Source: Ailanthus altissimus (lineage: Eukaryota > Streptophyta > Magnoliopsida > Sapindales > Simaroubaceae). Taken from it: a stretch of 64,000 nt of DNA. The stretch is from NCBI GenBank assembly GCA_946807835.1, contig CAMPEX010000001.1, forward strand, positions 4,789,001-4,853,000, written 5' to 3'. The notes beneath the pieces were generated by a model. The model saw only the letters and a program-made list of their open reading frames with translations, was not told where the DNA came from and searched no databases. The position numbers and the translations under genes are program-made. Shown piece by piece: positions 23,255-35,640 of the stretch (positions are counted from its first letter, which is position 1; each line of letters starts with the position of its first letter).

Positions 23255-25147
23255 CTATCAGTGGAATCGTTTTACATAAATCAGTGTATACTATACCTGG
23301 ATGGTCTACATGATTATTCTTAGCTGACCATGGACTTAGTGGAAGTTCGTATAGCATACAGGTGTTTAATAAGGACTGAATACTGAATAGACTCAACGAC
23401 GACCTATATAGACATCCCATGAAGCTGTCAATAGAAGATCCTCTCAAGTTGAGTAGTATACGTAGTCCTTTGACCTGAGTACCACAGTGGACTTGTAAGT
23501 GATCCACTATACTTTGGTTCCACGTATATCACAGACCTTTCATGGTGTGATCACTAGGTACAGTCTGATGCTTATGGAGTCTGGTGTATACATATATGGA
23601 ATTCATCAGCTCACATGGATGAGTTATATATCCGGATGCTCAGAGACTGTATCTTAGAAAGTCTTATGGCCAAAAGCAACAAACCCAGAAAAATAGTTTC
23701 CCACAGGGTTAAACAATATTGCAAAGGTGTTTGCATATATTGTTTATCAAGATACATGTCTAGAGATAAGTTCGCAGATAAGCACATAGAGATTTGATGG
23801 TGATGATCTATATCCTTGCCCTTTCAAGATATGATTGGCGGAAGGATTATAGTATGTGCTATGACCTTAACTTGTATGATCTACTGCGCTGATTTGTAAT
23901 ATTCGTGACGTGTACATGGGGTATCGATCTCGGACTCACAGAATATTTATGTTTGAAAAATTGGAAGTGGACCTAAAGAGTCCCACAATATGAAGTGTAC
24001 TCATTGTGCACTGGGGCAGCGTACCAGATTAAATAGTTTAATTCAAAAAATTCCAATAGACCGAATATTTACTTTGATCTCCCTCCAGTCGTGCACGTGT
24101 CAAGACTTAAGAGTTAAGCATATTAATTAGTTAACAATTAGTTATTGACCAATGAGATATTGACACATGGCATATTGTGGGCCAATTAGTATTTGACTTA
24201 AAAATTATCAAAATGACCTTATTTGTTGGACAAATAATATCATTATTTTATTTATTAAAATATTTATTAAATAAAATAATAATAATAATAAATAATATTA
24301 TCATTTAAATTAAAGTCAAACAATTCATTTTTTTATTTAATTGGCTTATGTTTCTACTATGATTTAATATGATTGAATCATTTATTTAATATTGATTAAA
24401 TGATATAATAAGAATAAATTGGTAGCACTTGTAAATCGTAAGCCTTAATATATTTCTTGCTAATGAGTAAATATTTCTCATTTGGCCTAGATTTAAGCCA
24501 AGTTCATCTAAATGATTTCTCATTTTGTTTTGTTTTCATTTGGTTTATTGTAAATAATAATAAATAAAATACTAATGACAAACATTGATCATAATAATAG
24601 AGGATATTATGTAATTAAATAGGACAAGTGTTGTCCATTAAGTAAAAATAAATAAATAAATAAGCAATATGTTGCCCAATTTGGTGAATGATTTGGCCAA
24701 AGCATAATAGGGAGAGAGAAGTGAAGTTTTACAAAGAGTTAGAAAATCTTTTCAAGTGTTGAGAGCCTAAAAACACAATTCTTTTATTCTTCTTCTTTTG
24801 GCCACCTATATTATAAGGTAGAAACAAGGATTCAAGGGTTGAATCTTTTGCTGAAAAAGATGTTATTCCAGCTTCTCAAGCCCACCATGTTGAGAAACTA
24901 GAATTGTGAATGAGTTGCTTCAAGACGGATACTTCAGTTTGAACAAAAACCAAAGGTGTCAAGGTAATAAATTCTCAATTTTTATGTAGTTTGCATTTAT
25001 GAGATACATGTAAAACTTATTTGTGTTTATCATTAGAAAATTAGTATTCCACTCATCCGCTACGCATATATGTATGTGATATGTATACAAATTTTAATGA
25101 TAGACACAAACCCACATGCATGTACCCTAGGTTTAAAATCACTCACA

Positions 25148-25470
25148 AAAACTTAGTAGAATAATACTATATTTATAAAGTTGAAAAATAAATATTTATT
25201 CTAATTAACATGATGATTAAAGTAAAGTAATTAGAAAATGTCCTGTATAAAAAAATCGTTATGGTATATAATAAAGTACATAAATGCTTAACAGAAAATA
25301 CTCAATGATAGTGCCACATCATTTACCACTTTTTTTTAACATTGAACATACAAGCACAAATTTGGACATTAATTGAGAGGTATAATTATTTATTCCATCA
25401 ATTAGAATATAAAATTTATATCACAACTTGATAAGTAAATTAGTTTTTTTATTAAAAAAAGTTTTGATGG
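25148..25470. other. AT-rich spacer between the L4 solo LTR and the Tat-like element
   Basis: Begins with the AAAAC target duplication; no open frame, no repeat recognised. Confidence 0.4.
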
Positions 25471-26100
25471 TGTTGGTCCTAGTAAGCCCAATTAGCTCCT
25501 GTAAAGCCTAGTTCACGAGTCCAGATTTTGATTTTATCTTGCTAGGTAACCGGTCCACCAATCCATGGGTTCCACAAACAAGTCATAGGCTTCATGAAGT
25601 GGTGAGAACGGATTAAAAATTGAATCCCATTCAAAATTTAATTATTTAATTAGTGTTTTGAATGAAAATTATTTTTCACAAGTGAAAATTTTCACTTCAA
25701 TCTTTCTCCCTTGTCTGAAACGGATTATAATTCATAATTGACTATAGTTTAATTAAATTATACTTTAATTTGGATTCATGTGTTCATACCTTGATATGGA
25801 TTAGGACTTATGCACTATAAATAAGTATGCTACCTTGGCTGATTATTCATTCAACTTTTTAATCATTCAGATCCAATTTATTCAATTCAAATTCAAACAA
25901 TTCTATTCCATCTTATACATTTACCGTTCTTCTACTTGTCATTGAGACACTTCGCAAATACTAGCATCCCATCTTTCTAATAAAATATTATCTTGAGCAT
26001 CAAACTATTTTTCTTTAAAGAAAGACGGTATTGTTCTTCAAATTAAAGTAATCAAAGGAAATGAGGTGATTATTTGAGATTCTAAAATTGAAGAATTTTA
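25471..26100 (+). repeat. 5' LTR of the Tat-like element
   Basis: Starts TGTTGGTCCTAG and ends immediately before ATGGCGCCGTCTG. About 630 bp. Aligns to 37319-38029 with substantial divergence. A TATA-like CTATAAATAAG at about 25816-25826 (and at 37672-37682 in the other LTR) is a plausible promoter element. Confidence 0.82.
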
Positions 26101-26101
26101 A

Positions 26102-26115
26102 TGGCGCCGTCTGTG
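26102..26115 (+). other. Primer-binding site, TGGCGCC type
   Basis: TGGCGCCGTCTGTG one nt after the LTR. Sites beginning TGGCGCC are common in plant Ty3 elements; the tRNA is not assigned here. Confidence 0.75.
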
Positions 26116-27869
26116 AAAATCTTAAATGAAAAGCCAAATTCCCAATAACCATTTACAAAAATCTAATATATATATAAGCTTCCAAGAGTTTGAAAGCTTT
26201 CAAAAAGTTTTGAAAGCCTATAAAAAGACTCAAACCATTGAACTTTTGTTTTAGAAAAAACAAAACTCTAACTAATTGTGCCACGAGCCATTTGCTATCT
26301 AAAAAGGGGAGCAAAATAAATACTTAGAAGGGTCTAAGAACCATAACCAACACAAATAGAGGGAAATGAATCTAGATCTCCTAGATAAAAGGTCAATATA
26401 TCAACCATTGCACCAAGAATCTTTTATAAGATAATAACAGAACAAGATATAAAAAAAATGCCAACTATAAAACCCTAACCACCAAAATTGAAAATTTAAA
26501 TAAATGACATAGATACCAAGATTCAAACTCAAGTCACCAATATGCCAAGTGAAGAAGCCCATCACTGTGGTAGAGCCACTTTGTTAAAATAATGAGGAAA
26601 CAAAATATATTTAAACATAAACTGCCAAAACTCTAGCCACCATAGAACTACCGCTCACTGCCATCGGCTGTTACGAGAGAATATCCTTAATCATAAAAAA
26701 TATACCATTCAACTTAGAAAAGGCTAGTCGACCAGATCCTAGAACCCCTATTGTCATTAGCTGACGAGATCACCAAAAATCGAGCCAAAACTCAAATATA
26801 GCCATTGCTTTTTAATCCAGCCATTTGGCTGCCATTAGCTCCGACCAAACTTCTTATCTACTCAGAACTGGACGGTTGACCCTTCCCTTAGATTCTTACC
26901 TCCCCATGACAAGATGTAAAAGCTAATAATCAAACTGATGCCACCAACAAACCAAGAAACTCAAGTCACCACTGAGCCATTACAATTTTGTTAAAATAAC
27001 AAGAAAAAAGAATACTAATAAATGTAACAAAAAATCAAAATTATAAAAAGTAAAGACATTGTTTCCATGGGAATTGAACTAGGGACTTCATACATTTTAG
27101 CAGCCATTAGCTCCGACCAAACTTCTTATCAACTCAGAACTGGACGGTTGACCTTTCCCTTAGATTCTCACCTCCCCATGACAAGATGTGAAGGCTAATA
27201 ATCAAACTGATGCCACCAACAAACCAAGAAACTCAAGTCACCATTGAGCCACTACAATTTTGTTAAAATAACAAGAAAAAAGAATACTGATAAATGTAAC
27301 AGAAAATCAAAATTAGAAAAAGTAAAGACACTATTTCCATGGGAATTGAACTAGAGACTTCATACATTACTTAACCATGATGACTGCTATAACACCTCAA
27401 CTTCTGTTGCAATAATTCCAAGTCAAAAGCTATTAAATGATCCAAAACCCTAAACTATTAAATGAGAAAAAAAATCATAAACGTGTAACAAAGACTCAAA
27501 CCTAGGTCATCATTACGTATAACTAGAAGACTAACCACTGTCCTGCAATAATTTTTTTTATGAAATTATGCCAGAGATAATTATTAATACTAAAGCTTAA
27601 AAACATAATAAAGTAGAAACAGCTCGAAGGGGTGTTGTCCCCCAAACTCGAACCATGAAACTCGACTTATCAAGCTAACACATTGACTGATTAAGTCAAA
27701 ATTGAATGACTGACCTTTCCCTTGGATTCCCATCATTGTCCTCTATTAAAATCATCGAGAATGGATCAAAAACCTAATTGGCCACCACCCATTTGAGTCA
27801 CATCCATTTGATCACCATTAATCACTAATAAGCTTTCATAACAACTTAAGTAGGGCCAATTGGCCAATA
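26116..27869 (+). other. Non-coding internal DNA of the Tat-like element
   Basis: No gag or pol similarity in any frame. Contains the 272-bp tandem duplication at 26831-27368 and other short repeated phrases (for example CAAGTCACCA..GAGCCA..TTTTGTTAAAATAA around 26530-26600), suggesting an expanded leader or degenerate repeat DNA. Confidence 0.5.
26831..27368 (+). repeat. Two-copy tandem duplication, about 272 bp
   Basis: 26831-27102 is repeated at 27103-27368 (both begin GCCATTAGCTCCGACCAAAC and end near GACTTCATACATT) with roughly one difference per 15-20 bp, so the duplication is not recent. Confidence 0.9.
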
Positions 27870-28002
27870 TTCTTGTAGGGTTTATCATACCCGCACTTAA
27901 GAAGTGGGTTTAATATAGGGTTTATCACACTCGTACTTAGGAAGCAAGCCTCATCCCGTATAGATGGTTCACAACTTCTAGATCGTGGTAAAATGTTATA
28001 CC
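27870..28002 (+). repeat. First part of the 227-bp tandem array (before the Copia insertion)
   Basis: Contains TAGGGTTTATCACACTCGTACTTAGGAAG and GTGGTAAAATGTTATACC blocks that recur at about 227-bp intervals after the Copia element. The array was continuous before that insertion. Confidence 0.8.
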
Positions 28003-30071
28003 TGTTAGGGTTGGTGCTGTTAAGGTCAGTGCTTACGTATCATCCCTGAATATACATATACTTGTATATTTATATTATTATTTAAATATATAAATGTTAT
28101 AGTTAACTACGCTAAGAGATATAAATGCTAAATATTAGCACAATTAAGTGTTAGCTGGTTATAATACTCAGCAGATCTAAGAGTTTGAGGTTTGTCTGTA
28201 ATGGGATATAGACCTAGGAATATACCAGTAACTGCATAGTTACAAGAGTTGCAATCGGGTGCCAGAAAATACTAGTTATGTAAGTATGTTCTCGAATTAT
28301 AGTCTCTGATCTATTTCTGTCGATGCGGGTCTGTCGGTGGATATCTTTAATATATAGATCAACATATGTTGTACTTATAGGGTATAGATGGTCGTTCCTA
28401 GTCAACTGTGAGCTTAGAGCTCGTATTGACATATGGTATCCAGTTAGGACTGAATATGAGACAGACTCACGAGGGCCTTTGATAGACACCTTATGTAAGC
28501 CATTAAAGTAAGGTCCTCTCGAGTTAAGTAGTATACGTGGTCTTTTGACCTGAGTGTCACGGTGGGCTTGTAAGTAATCCACCATACTTTGGTTCTACGT
28601 ATGTCACAGACCTTTCATAATGTGACCGTTGGGTGTTACTAGGTATAGTCCGATGCTTATAAAGTTCGATGTGTAGATATATGAGATTCGTCAGCTCGCA
28701 TAAGGAGTTAGATATCCAGATATTTCGAGACTGTATCTTAAAAAATCTTGTGGCCACAAGCATTAATCCCGAAAAAGAGTTCCGTCACGGTAGAACAATA
28801 TGGCAAATGAGTTTACACATATTGTTCAGTGAGATACAAGTCTTGAGATAAGACATGGATGAGCACTAGGAAATTTAACGGTGATATTCTATATCCCTGC
28901 ACATCCAGGATATCATGACGGAAGGACTATACGTATGTGTTATAACCTCAGCTTGTATGGTTCAACGTGCTGATTTGTATATCTGTGACGTATGCGTGGA
29001 GCATTGCTCACAGACTCATGGAATAGTTTCATTTGACGAATCGGGCGTGGACCTAAAAAGTCCCGCAATATAGAGTGTACTCATTAGGCACTGGGGTAGT
29101 GTGCCAGATTAAAGTGTTTAATCCACTAGGATACGTACGTGTCTGTATTTAAGTGTTAAATACAACAATTAGTCAATAATTGTTATTTACTAATTGTACA
29201 ATGACACATGATGCATTGTAGACCCTCGGTTGAGTTTACCTAAGTGTAGTATATGGTAGAACCCATTAGGGGTAGACCTTTTAACTATTTATGAGGGGTA
29301 AAATAATCATTTCATACATTAATTATTTAATTATTAAATAATCAAAATATATCATTATTATATATTATTATATATACTTTTTATATAATATAATCTTATA
29401 TATTAGTATTTTATTTAATAGTGCCAAATAGTTAGCATCAATTAATAATTTTATATTATTATTCATTATTTTATAATATATTATATTATATATTAGATAT
29501 ATATATAATAGTGAGAAGTGTTACGGGAAATTGGTGTGTTTTGTAACCGAGAGAGATGAAATGGAAATGGAGAGAAGAAGAAGAAAAACAAATGATGCTG
29601 TCGGGAAGAAAGAAAAAGAAAAAAAAAAGAAAAAAAGGAAAAAGAGAGAAAAATAAAATTGTTTCAATTTTCTCTATTGTACCAAAGGAAGCAATTATGA
29701 ATTGCTTCAATCTCCATTTCTTATCCTTTTAGAGAAAAGAATGTATACATACACCCGACCATTTAGGGGATTAAGAGTTAATTCCGTGCTGGATATAGGG
29801 CTGTTGTTCTAGCTCACCAAGCCCACCGTGTTGGTGACTAGAACTGCCCGCGAGTTAGTCTCCATGTAGACTTTGAGAAAATACGTGTATAACGTTACAC
29901 GTTCAGGTGATTTCTCAACCTTACCAATATATTAATGTGATTAATATATTTTATTTATTGTGTTTATTATATATTTAACGCTTCTGCCACGTATAATATA
30001 TATATGATACATATTTTAGGCAATTGACACAATTACACATGCATAGACCCAAGTATACTAGATCCCCTACA
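28003..30071 (+). repeat. Copia-family 5' LTR, copy L5
   Basis: Begins TGTTAGGGTTGGTGC with a partial repeat of the start (TGTTAAGGTCAGTGC) 16 nt later, and ends GATCCCCTACA. Compared with L6 it lacks roughly 100 bp near 28080 (after TATACTTGTATATTTATA). The frames at 28214-28585, 28323-28511, 28557-28851 and 29486-29710 are repeat or purine-rich read-through. Confidence 0.9.
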
Positions 30072-30075
30072 ACAA

Positions 30076-30087
30076 TGGTATCAGAGC
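30076..30087 (+). other. Primer-binding site (initiator-Met tRNA)
   Basis: TGGTATCAGAGC, canonical plant iMet primer site, four nt after the LTR end. Confidence 0.93.
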
Positions 30088-31001
30088 TATTTAGGGTATA
30101 TTTGAGTATAGTTTGAGTGAATGGATGCAAAAGGCCCAGTATAAATTGCGCGTTTCAAGTGTTAAAACGGATATGCCAAAAGGGGTGCACTGGGCGGTCC
30201 AACGATGCAGAGAGATGACTTGGTACCGCGGTGCTAGGGGTTTGACCTCCCAGCGCTGCAGCGGTGCCATCCGATGCCGCCGTGGGGTACTGTGCACTTA
30301 AACAGTAGCACATGAACAATGAATATTTACTGTTCACATCTACAATAATTTTGAATAGTATTTAGAACAGTGTTTCAAAATTAATTTTGTATGTGTAGAT
30401 TTATGAGATGTAGTGATAAAAGTTATCAGTCTACATTAAAAATTAGAGTTTATGAGATGCAGTGATAAAGAGTTATTAGTCTGCATTATAAACTAGGATT
30501 AATTTGTCTGTGTTGGTAACCACAATAGGAGCTCTACTAGTGGAGGTTAGTTGTACTTACATAGAAAAATTTAGTTAACAATCACCCTTCATAGGAGAAT
30601 GGAGACCTAGATACAAAAATCTCTCTTAGATTGAAAAATATTACATTATGAGATAATGTTTTATTCTGATCCGTCTTGTCAATACGGTGTTAGACAAGTT
30701 ACGTTGACCTTTTTCTAATATTGCTACAACGTGAGGGACTTGGTCGACTGGGCTTGGATTATACAGGTTAAACATAAGATGAGGCAAATATATGTGAAAG
30801 TATTGCCCAATATTGCTATAGCGTGAGGGTAGTATCGGTAGCATATATTTGATCATTGACAAGTTAATCTAAAATACACTTACCCAATATTGCTACGCAT
30901 GAGGATAAGGTGTATTCAGGATCAAGGGGTAAGAGTTACATAAGATGCAATTGACAAATATTCTCTACCTGTTGGGTTTACAAAGGCCAATAGTGGGAGA
31001 T
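30088..31001 (+). other. Short non-coding internal region with iterated motif and polypurine tract
   Basis: Collinear with the leader of the element at 10324-11380. Holds a GC-rich block (30180-30295, including CCAGCGCTGCAGCGGTG), then AATATTGCTAC/T..GTGAGG motifs at 30716, 30808 and 30885, and a final CAATAGTGGGAGAT (30987-31000) whose purine run is the polypurine tract before the right LTR at 31002. No coding frame; those at 30091-30337 and 30641-30862 cross these repeats. Confidence 0.8.
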
Positions 31002-34000
31002 TGTTAGGGTCGGTGCTTACATGCCATCCCTGAATGTACATATACTTGTGTATTTATACAAGTGTACATTCCCATTAAATCATTAATACCAATTAATATG
31101 GTACTATACAATGTAACGTTACAGATATTGTACGATCTGAAGAGTTCAGGTCAGATCTAAAGGAGTTTAGATAAGGGCCTACAGTTAGCCACGCTGAGAA
31201 ATATAAATACTAAATGTTAGCACAGTTAAGTGTTAGCTGGTTATAATACTCAGCAGATCTAAGAGTTGGAACCTTGTCTGTAATGGGACATGGACCTAAG
31301 AATATACTAGTAACTGCATAGTTGCAAGAGTTACACTTGGGTACTAGAAAATGCTAGTTTCGCAAGTATGTTTTTAAATAATTATCCCTGATCTATTTCG
31401 ATCGATGCGGGTCTATCGATGGATACCTTTAATATAGATCAGCATATGTCGTGCTTATAGGGTATAGATGGTCGTTCCTAGCCAATTGTGAGTTTGAAGC
31501 TCGCATTGACATATGGGTATCCAGTTAAGACTAAATATAAGATAGACTCACGAGGGCCTCCGATAGACACCGTATGTAAACCGTCAATAGAGGGTCCTCT
31601 CGAGTTTAGTAGTATACGTGGTCCTTTGACTTGAGTGCCACAGTGGGCTTGTAAGTAATCCACTATACTTTGGTTTCATGCATATCACAGGCCTTTCATG
31701 ATGTGACCGTTGGGTGTCGTTGGGTATAATCTGATGCTTATGGAGTCAGATGTGTACAGATATGTGATCCGTCAGCTCGCATAGGGAATTGATATCTAGA
31801 TGCTTCGAGACTGTATCTCGGAAAGTCTTGTGGCCACAAGCATTAATCTCGGGAAAGAGTTTTTGCCAGGGTAGAACAATATGGCAAAGGAGTTTTCATA
31901 TATTGTTCAATGAGATATAAGTCTGTAGATAAGACATGGATGAGCACATGGAGATTTGATGGTGATAATCTATATCCCCGCACATCTAGTATATCATGAC
32001 GAAAAGACTTTATGTATGCGTTGTAGCCTCAGCTTGCATGGTTCAATGTACTGATTTGCATATCTGTGACGTGTGCGTAGGATGATGGTCACGGACTCAT
32101 GGAATAATTCTATTTGACAAATCGGGTGTGGACCTAGGGAGTCTTGCGATATAGAGTGTATTAGTTGTGCACTGGGGCAGCGTGCTGGATTAAATTGTTT
32201 AATCTAGTAATATCCAGCACTTTCATGGGAATGCGTGCGTATCTGTATTTAAGTGCTAAATACAGTAATTAGTTAATAATTATCATTTACTAATTGTATA
32301 ATGACACGTGACGCATTGTGGACCCTTGATAAGGGCAAATTTGTCATATATTTTCTCATGTTTGTATTATTGATATTTTATGATTTTATGAGAATAGATG
32401 GCTATTTATGTGCATTATTGTTATTTATAGGGACTTGAATGAAATTTAAAGAAAATATGAAAAAGGAGCGAAAACAGGGACTAAAATGCAAGGTTTTCAA
32501 AATAATGTGTCCACCGCCCCAGTGCCACTAAAATTACCGCCCCAGCGCTGGAATAGTGATCGAAATAAGAAATATGACCTGTTGAAGTCGCATCTGGCGC
32601 CCTAGCGCCAGACCTTTACCGCACCAGTGATATTTCAGCGCCCCAGCGCCATCATCCCACTGCTCCGGCGGTGAAGCCTATTTCACGCGTCGCCCCAGCG
32701 ACAACTGCATAGCGCCCCAGTGGTAGCGCGAGTCCTAGTCCGACGAGAATTGAGATTTTCAAGCTCCTATCAATCTCTATAAAAAGCCACTCGTTCCCGA
32801 GAAGCCAAGAGCAACCTAGAGCAATTTAAGAGCACCAAAAATACAGAGCACGAGTCTTGGAGAGCAATAGGAGTTTAATTAAAGCAACCTTAGAGAGAGA
32901 TTCAAGGCGTTCTTCGGCATCAAGAGTATCTTAGGCAGCGCAATTAAAGCAATTTGACGTCTATATCGGTTTGCTATTGATTGTATCATGGTTTATTATT
33001 ATTTTTACTGCTGTTCTCTTGTAGCCATGAGCTAAACTTATTTTCTAGGGTTAATACTTGAACTTAATATGTGTGCTTAATTGTTATATCTTTTGAATAT
33101 TTAATAAACTTAGTTCTTTGATATTCAAATTACTTGATTTTAATGCTTCAATATATCTTACCAATATATGGTGAATGAGTTGGTAATATTATTGATAAAC
33201 TCGGAAGAGGAATCATAATATTTAGACCTAGGTAATTTGATGCATGATTGTAGAGTAACATTCAATGTTGCATATGCAAGTTTCAATTTATGATAGGAAT
33301 ATACCTAATTGGCATGTATGATCAATAAGACATAATCTTAATTTATTACAAGTACCATAGGAATATAGGTATTTAGTAAATTAAGGTATACTTGCATGAC
33401 TTTAGAAGAGGCTTGTGAATACATTAATGTCTTGATTAATAACAAAGATTAAGGGAGTTAAATATTAGAAGATTAATTATTAGAAAGCATATTGAGGAAT
33501 AGTATTAATCCTAGGTTTTCTTTATATTGCTATCACTTAAATCTCTTTACATTGTGTTTTTACTTTTATATTTTTTACATTCATTCTTAGATTTTTATTT
33601 TCTGAATAATTATTAGGAAGACATAATTTCAGTAATTGGTTAAAAAGAAGAAATTATCCTTGTAGGTTCAACATTCGACTTATTTAGTCCTTTTATTACT
33701 TGCATACGATAGTGTATACTTGCACTTAATTTTATGATATAGAAATATCGTATCAACCCTCGATTGAGTTTACCCAAGTATGAGATTTAGTGAGACCCAC
33801 TAAAGGTATACTTGGTAACTATTTATGAGAGGCAAAATTATCATTTCACACATTGATTATTTAATCGTTAAATAATTAAAATATCTCATTATAATATATT
33901 ATTATTTATTATTATTTTATTTTGGGTGCCAACTATTTGGCACCCATTATTATTATATTATTATTAATATTATATAATATATTATATTATTATTTTATTA

Positions 34001-34532
34001 TAATATATATATATATATAATGGGATGTGTGTGTGTGATGTCGTGTGTGTGTTTGAAGAAAGAAGAGAAATGGAAATGGAGAGAAGAAGAAGAAATGAAA
34101 ATGGCACCTAAGAAAAAAGAAGAAGGAAAAAAAATAAGAAAAATAAAATTGTTTCATTTTTCTTTATGGTGCCAAATGAAGCAATTGTGAATTGCTTCAA
34201 TTTCTATTTTTTATCATTTTAAAGAAAAGGATAAAAACATATTACTGGCCTTTTTGGGATTCAGAGTTAATCCCTTGCTAGTATATAGGGCTGTTGTTCT
34301 AGCTCACCAAGCCCAACGAGTTGGTGACTAGAACTGCCCACGAGTTGGTCTCTATGCGGACTCCAAGGATATACGTGTATAACGTTACACGTTAAGGTGA
34401 TTAATATATTTTATTTATTGTGTTTGTTGTATTTTTAAATGCTTCCGCCGCGTTTAATATGTATATGATACGTATTTTAGGCAATAGATACAATTGCACA
34501 TGCATACACCCACGTATATTAGATCCCTGACA
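31002..34532 (+). repeat. Copia-family 3' LTR, copy L6, split by an Athila solo LTR
   Basis: Begins TGTTAGGGTCGGTGCTTACA and ends GATCCCTGACA; LTR sequence is 31002-32326 and 33761-34532 (about 2.1 kb). Includes a TG-rich run (34026-34054) and a purine-rich stretch (34055-34145). The frame at 31478-31663 is repeat read-through. Confidence 0.9.
32327..33755 (+). repeat. Athila-type solo LTR with target site duplication
   Basis: Begins TGATAAGGGCAAATTTGTC and ends ATATCGTATCA, flanked by the perfect duplication ACCCT (32322-32326 and 33756-33760). It is a plus-strand copy of the same LTR family as the array at 50269-63592, highly similar but with clear substitutions and small indels. A TATA box CTATAAAAAG lies at 32777-32786. 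The GC-rich stretch at 32508-32735 contains many CGCCCCAGCG-type blocks. The internal region was lost by LTR-LTR recombination. Confidence 0.93.
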
Positions 34533-35640
34533 ATACCTTCCTTGTAAAGGCCATCATGCTTGCACTTGAGAAGCAAGCCCTTTCCTGCAAAGACAAGTCA
34601 CAGCTTTTAGATCGTGAAATTATCTTGTAAGCGCTATCATGCCTAAACTTAAAAAGAGATTAGCCAAGACTTCCCCTATAAGGTTTATCACACTCATACT
34701 AAAGAAATAGGCCCAATCCCACGGAGACAAGTCATAACTTCTAGACTGTGAAAAAATGTATACCTTCCTTGTAAATGCCATCGTGCATACACTTGAGAAG
34801 CACACCCTATCCTATAAAGATGGGTCATAGCTTTCGAATTGTGGAAGTACTTTGTAAAGGCCATCATGCCTAAACTTGGAAAAAGATTCACCAAGACTTC
34901 TCTTGTAGGGTTTATCACACTCGTACTTAGGATGTAGGCCTCATCCCACAGAGATGGGTCACCGTTTCCAGACCGTGGTAAAATGTCATACTTTTCTTAT
35001 AAAGGCTATTATGCTCATACTTAAGAAGCAGGCCCTATCCTGCGAAGACAAGTCATAGCTTTTAGATCATGGAATTACCTTTTAAGAGCCATCATGCCTG
35101 AACTCGGGAAGAGATTTACCAAGACTTCCCTTGTAGGGTTTATCATATTTGCACTTGAGAAGCAGACCTCTTCCAGTAGAGATGGGTGATAGCTTTTAGA
35201 CCGTGGTAAAATGTCATACCTTCCTTATAAAGCCATCATGCCCGCACTTGAAAAGTTATCCCTATCTTGCAAAAATGAGTCATAGCTTTCAAACTATAGA
35301 AGTATCTTTTTAAGAGTCATCATGATCGAACTTGGGAAGAGATTCACTAAGACTCCTATTTAGGGTCTATCACACCTAAACTTAAGAAGCATGACTAATC
35401 AAGCGAAGATAGGTTATAACATTAGAATTGTGGAAGTACTTTGGGAGGGCCATCATGCTTGAACTTAGGAAGACATACATACCAAGACTCCTCTTGTAAG
35501 GTTTATCATACCTGAACTTGGGAAGCAAGCCCTATCAAGTAAAGGTAGGTCACAATATTCGAACTAAAAGTTCCCTTCTACAAGCCATAATGGTTGTAAT
35601 TGAGATATACACACAGACTTCACTTACAAAAGACACCAAA
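34533..35640 (+). repeat. Tandem array of about 227-bp units in the Tat-like element
   Basis: Unit starts (ATACCTTCCTTGTAAAGGCC-like) recur near 34533, 34760, 34989 and 35216. Each unit contains three related sub-repeats of about 75 bp with the phrases CATCATGC..ACTTGAGAAG, CAAGACTTCCCTTGTAGGG and GGTCATAGCTTTTAGA.CGTGG. Units diverge and fade after about 35440. The frames at 34620-34918 (minus) are fragments of the array. Confidence 0.85.

Larger units (their letters stand above)
20073..25147 (+). repeat. Copia-family solo LTR, copy L4, split by a chromovirus solo LTR
   Basis: Begins TGTAGAGATTTGTGTTCACG and ends ATCACTCACA, flanked by the perfect 5-bp duplication AAAAC (20068-20072 and 25148-25152), with no internal region. 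The LTR proper is 20073-20474 plus 23260-25147, about 2.29 kb. The sequence on the two sides of the insertion rejoins as CAGGTCTAT..CAGTGGAATC, matching the uninterrupted copies. The frames at 23250-23507 and 23615-23797 are repeat read-through. Confidence 0.88.
28003..34532 (+). mobile_element. Non-autonomous Copia-type element with target site duplication
   Basis: Two 2-kb LTRs (28003-30071, 31002-34532) enclose a 930-bp internal region (30072-31001) with an iMet primer site at its start and a purine tract at its end, but no gag or pol. The perfect 5-bp duplication ATACC flanks it (27998-28002 and 34533-34537). The family is assigned to Copia through the gag remnant in its relative at 11622-11852 and the TGGTATCAGAGC site. 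It must have used proteins from another element. The right LTR is interrupted by an Athila-type solo LTR. Confidence 0.92.

Noticed and set aside
34533..35640. Regular repeats considered as a CRISPR-like array
   Set aside because: Units are long, contiguous and diverged, in a plant retrotransposon; no short repeats with unique spacers and no cas genes.
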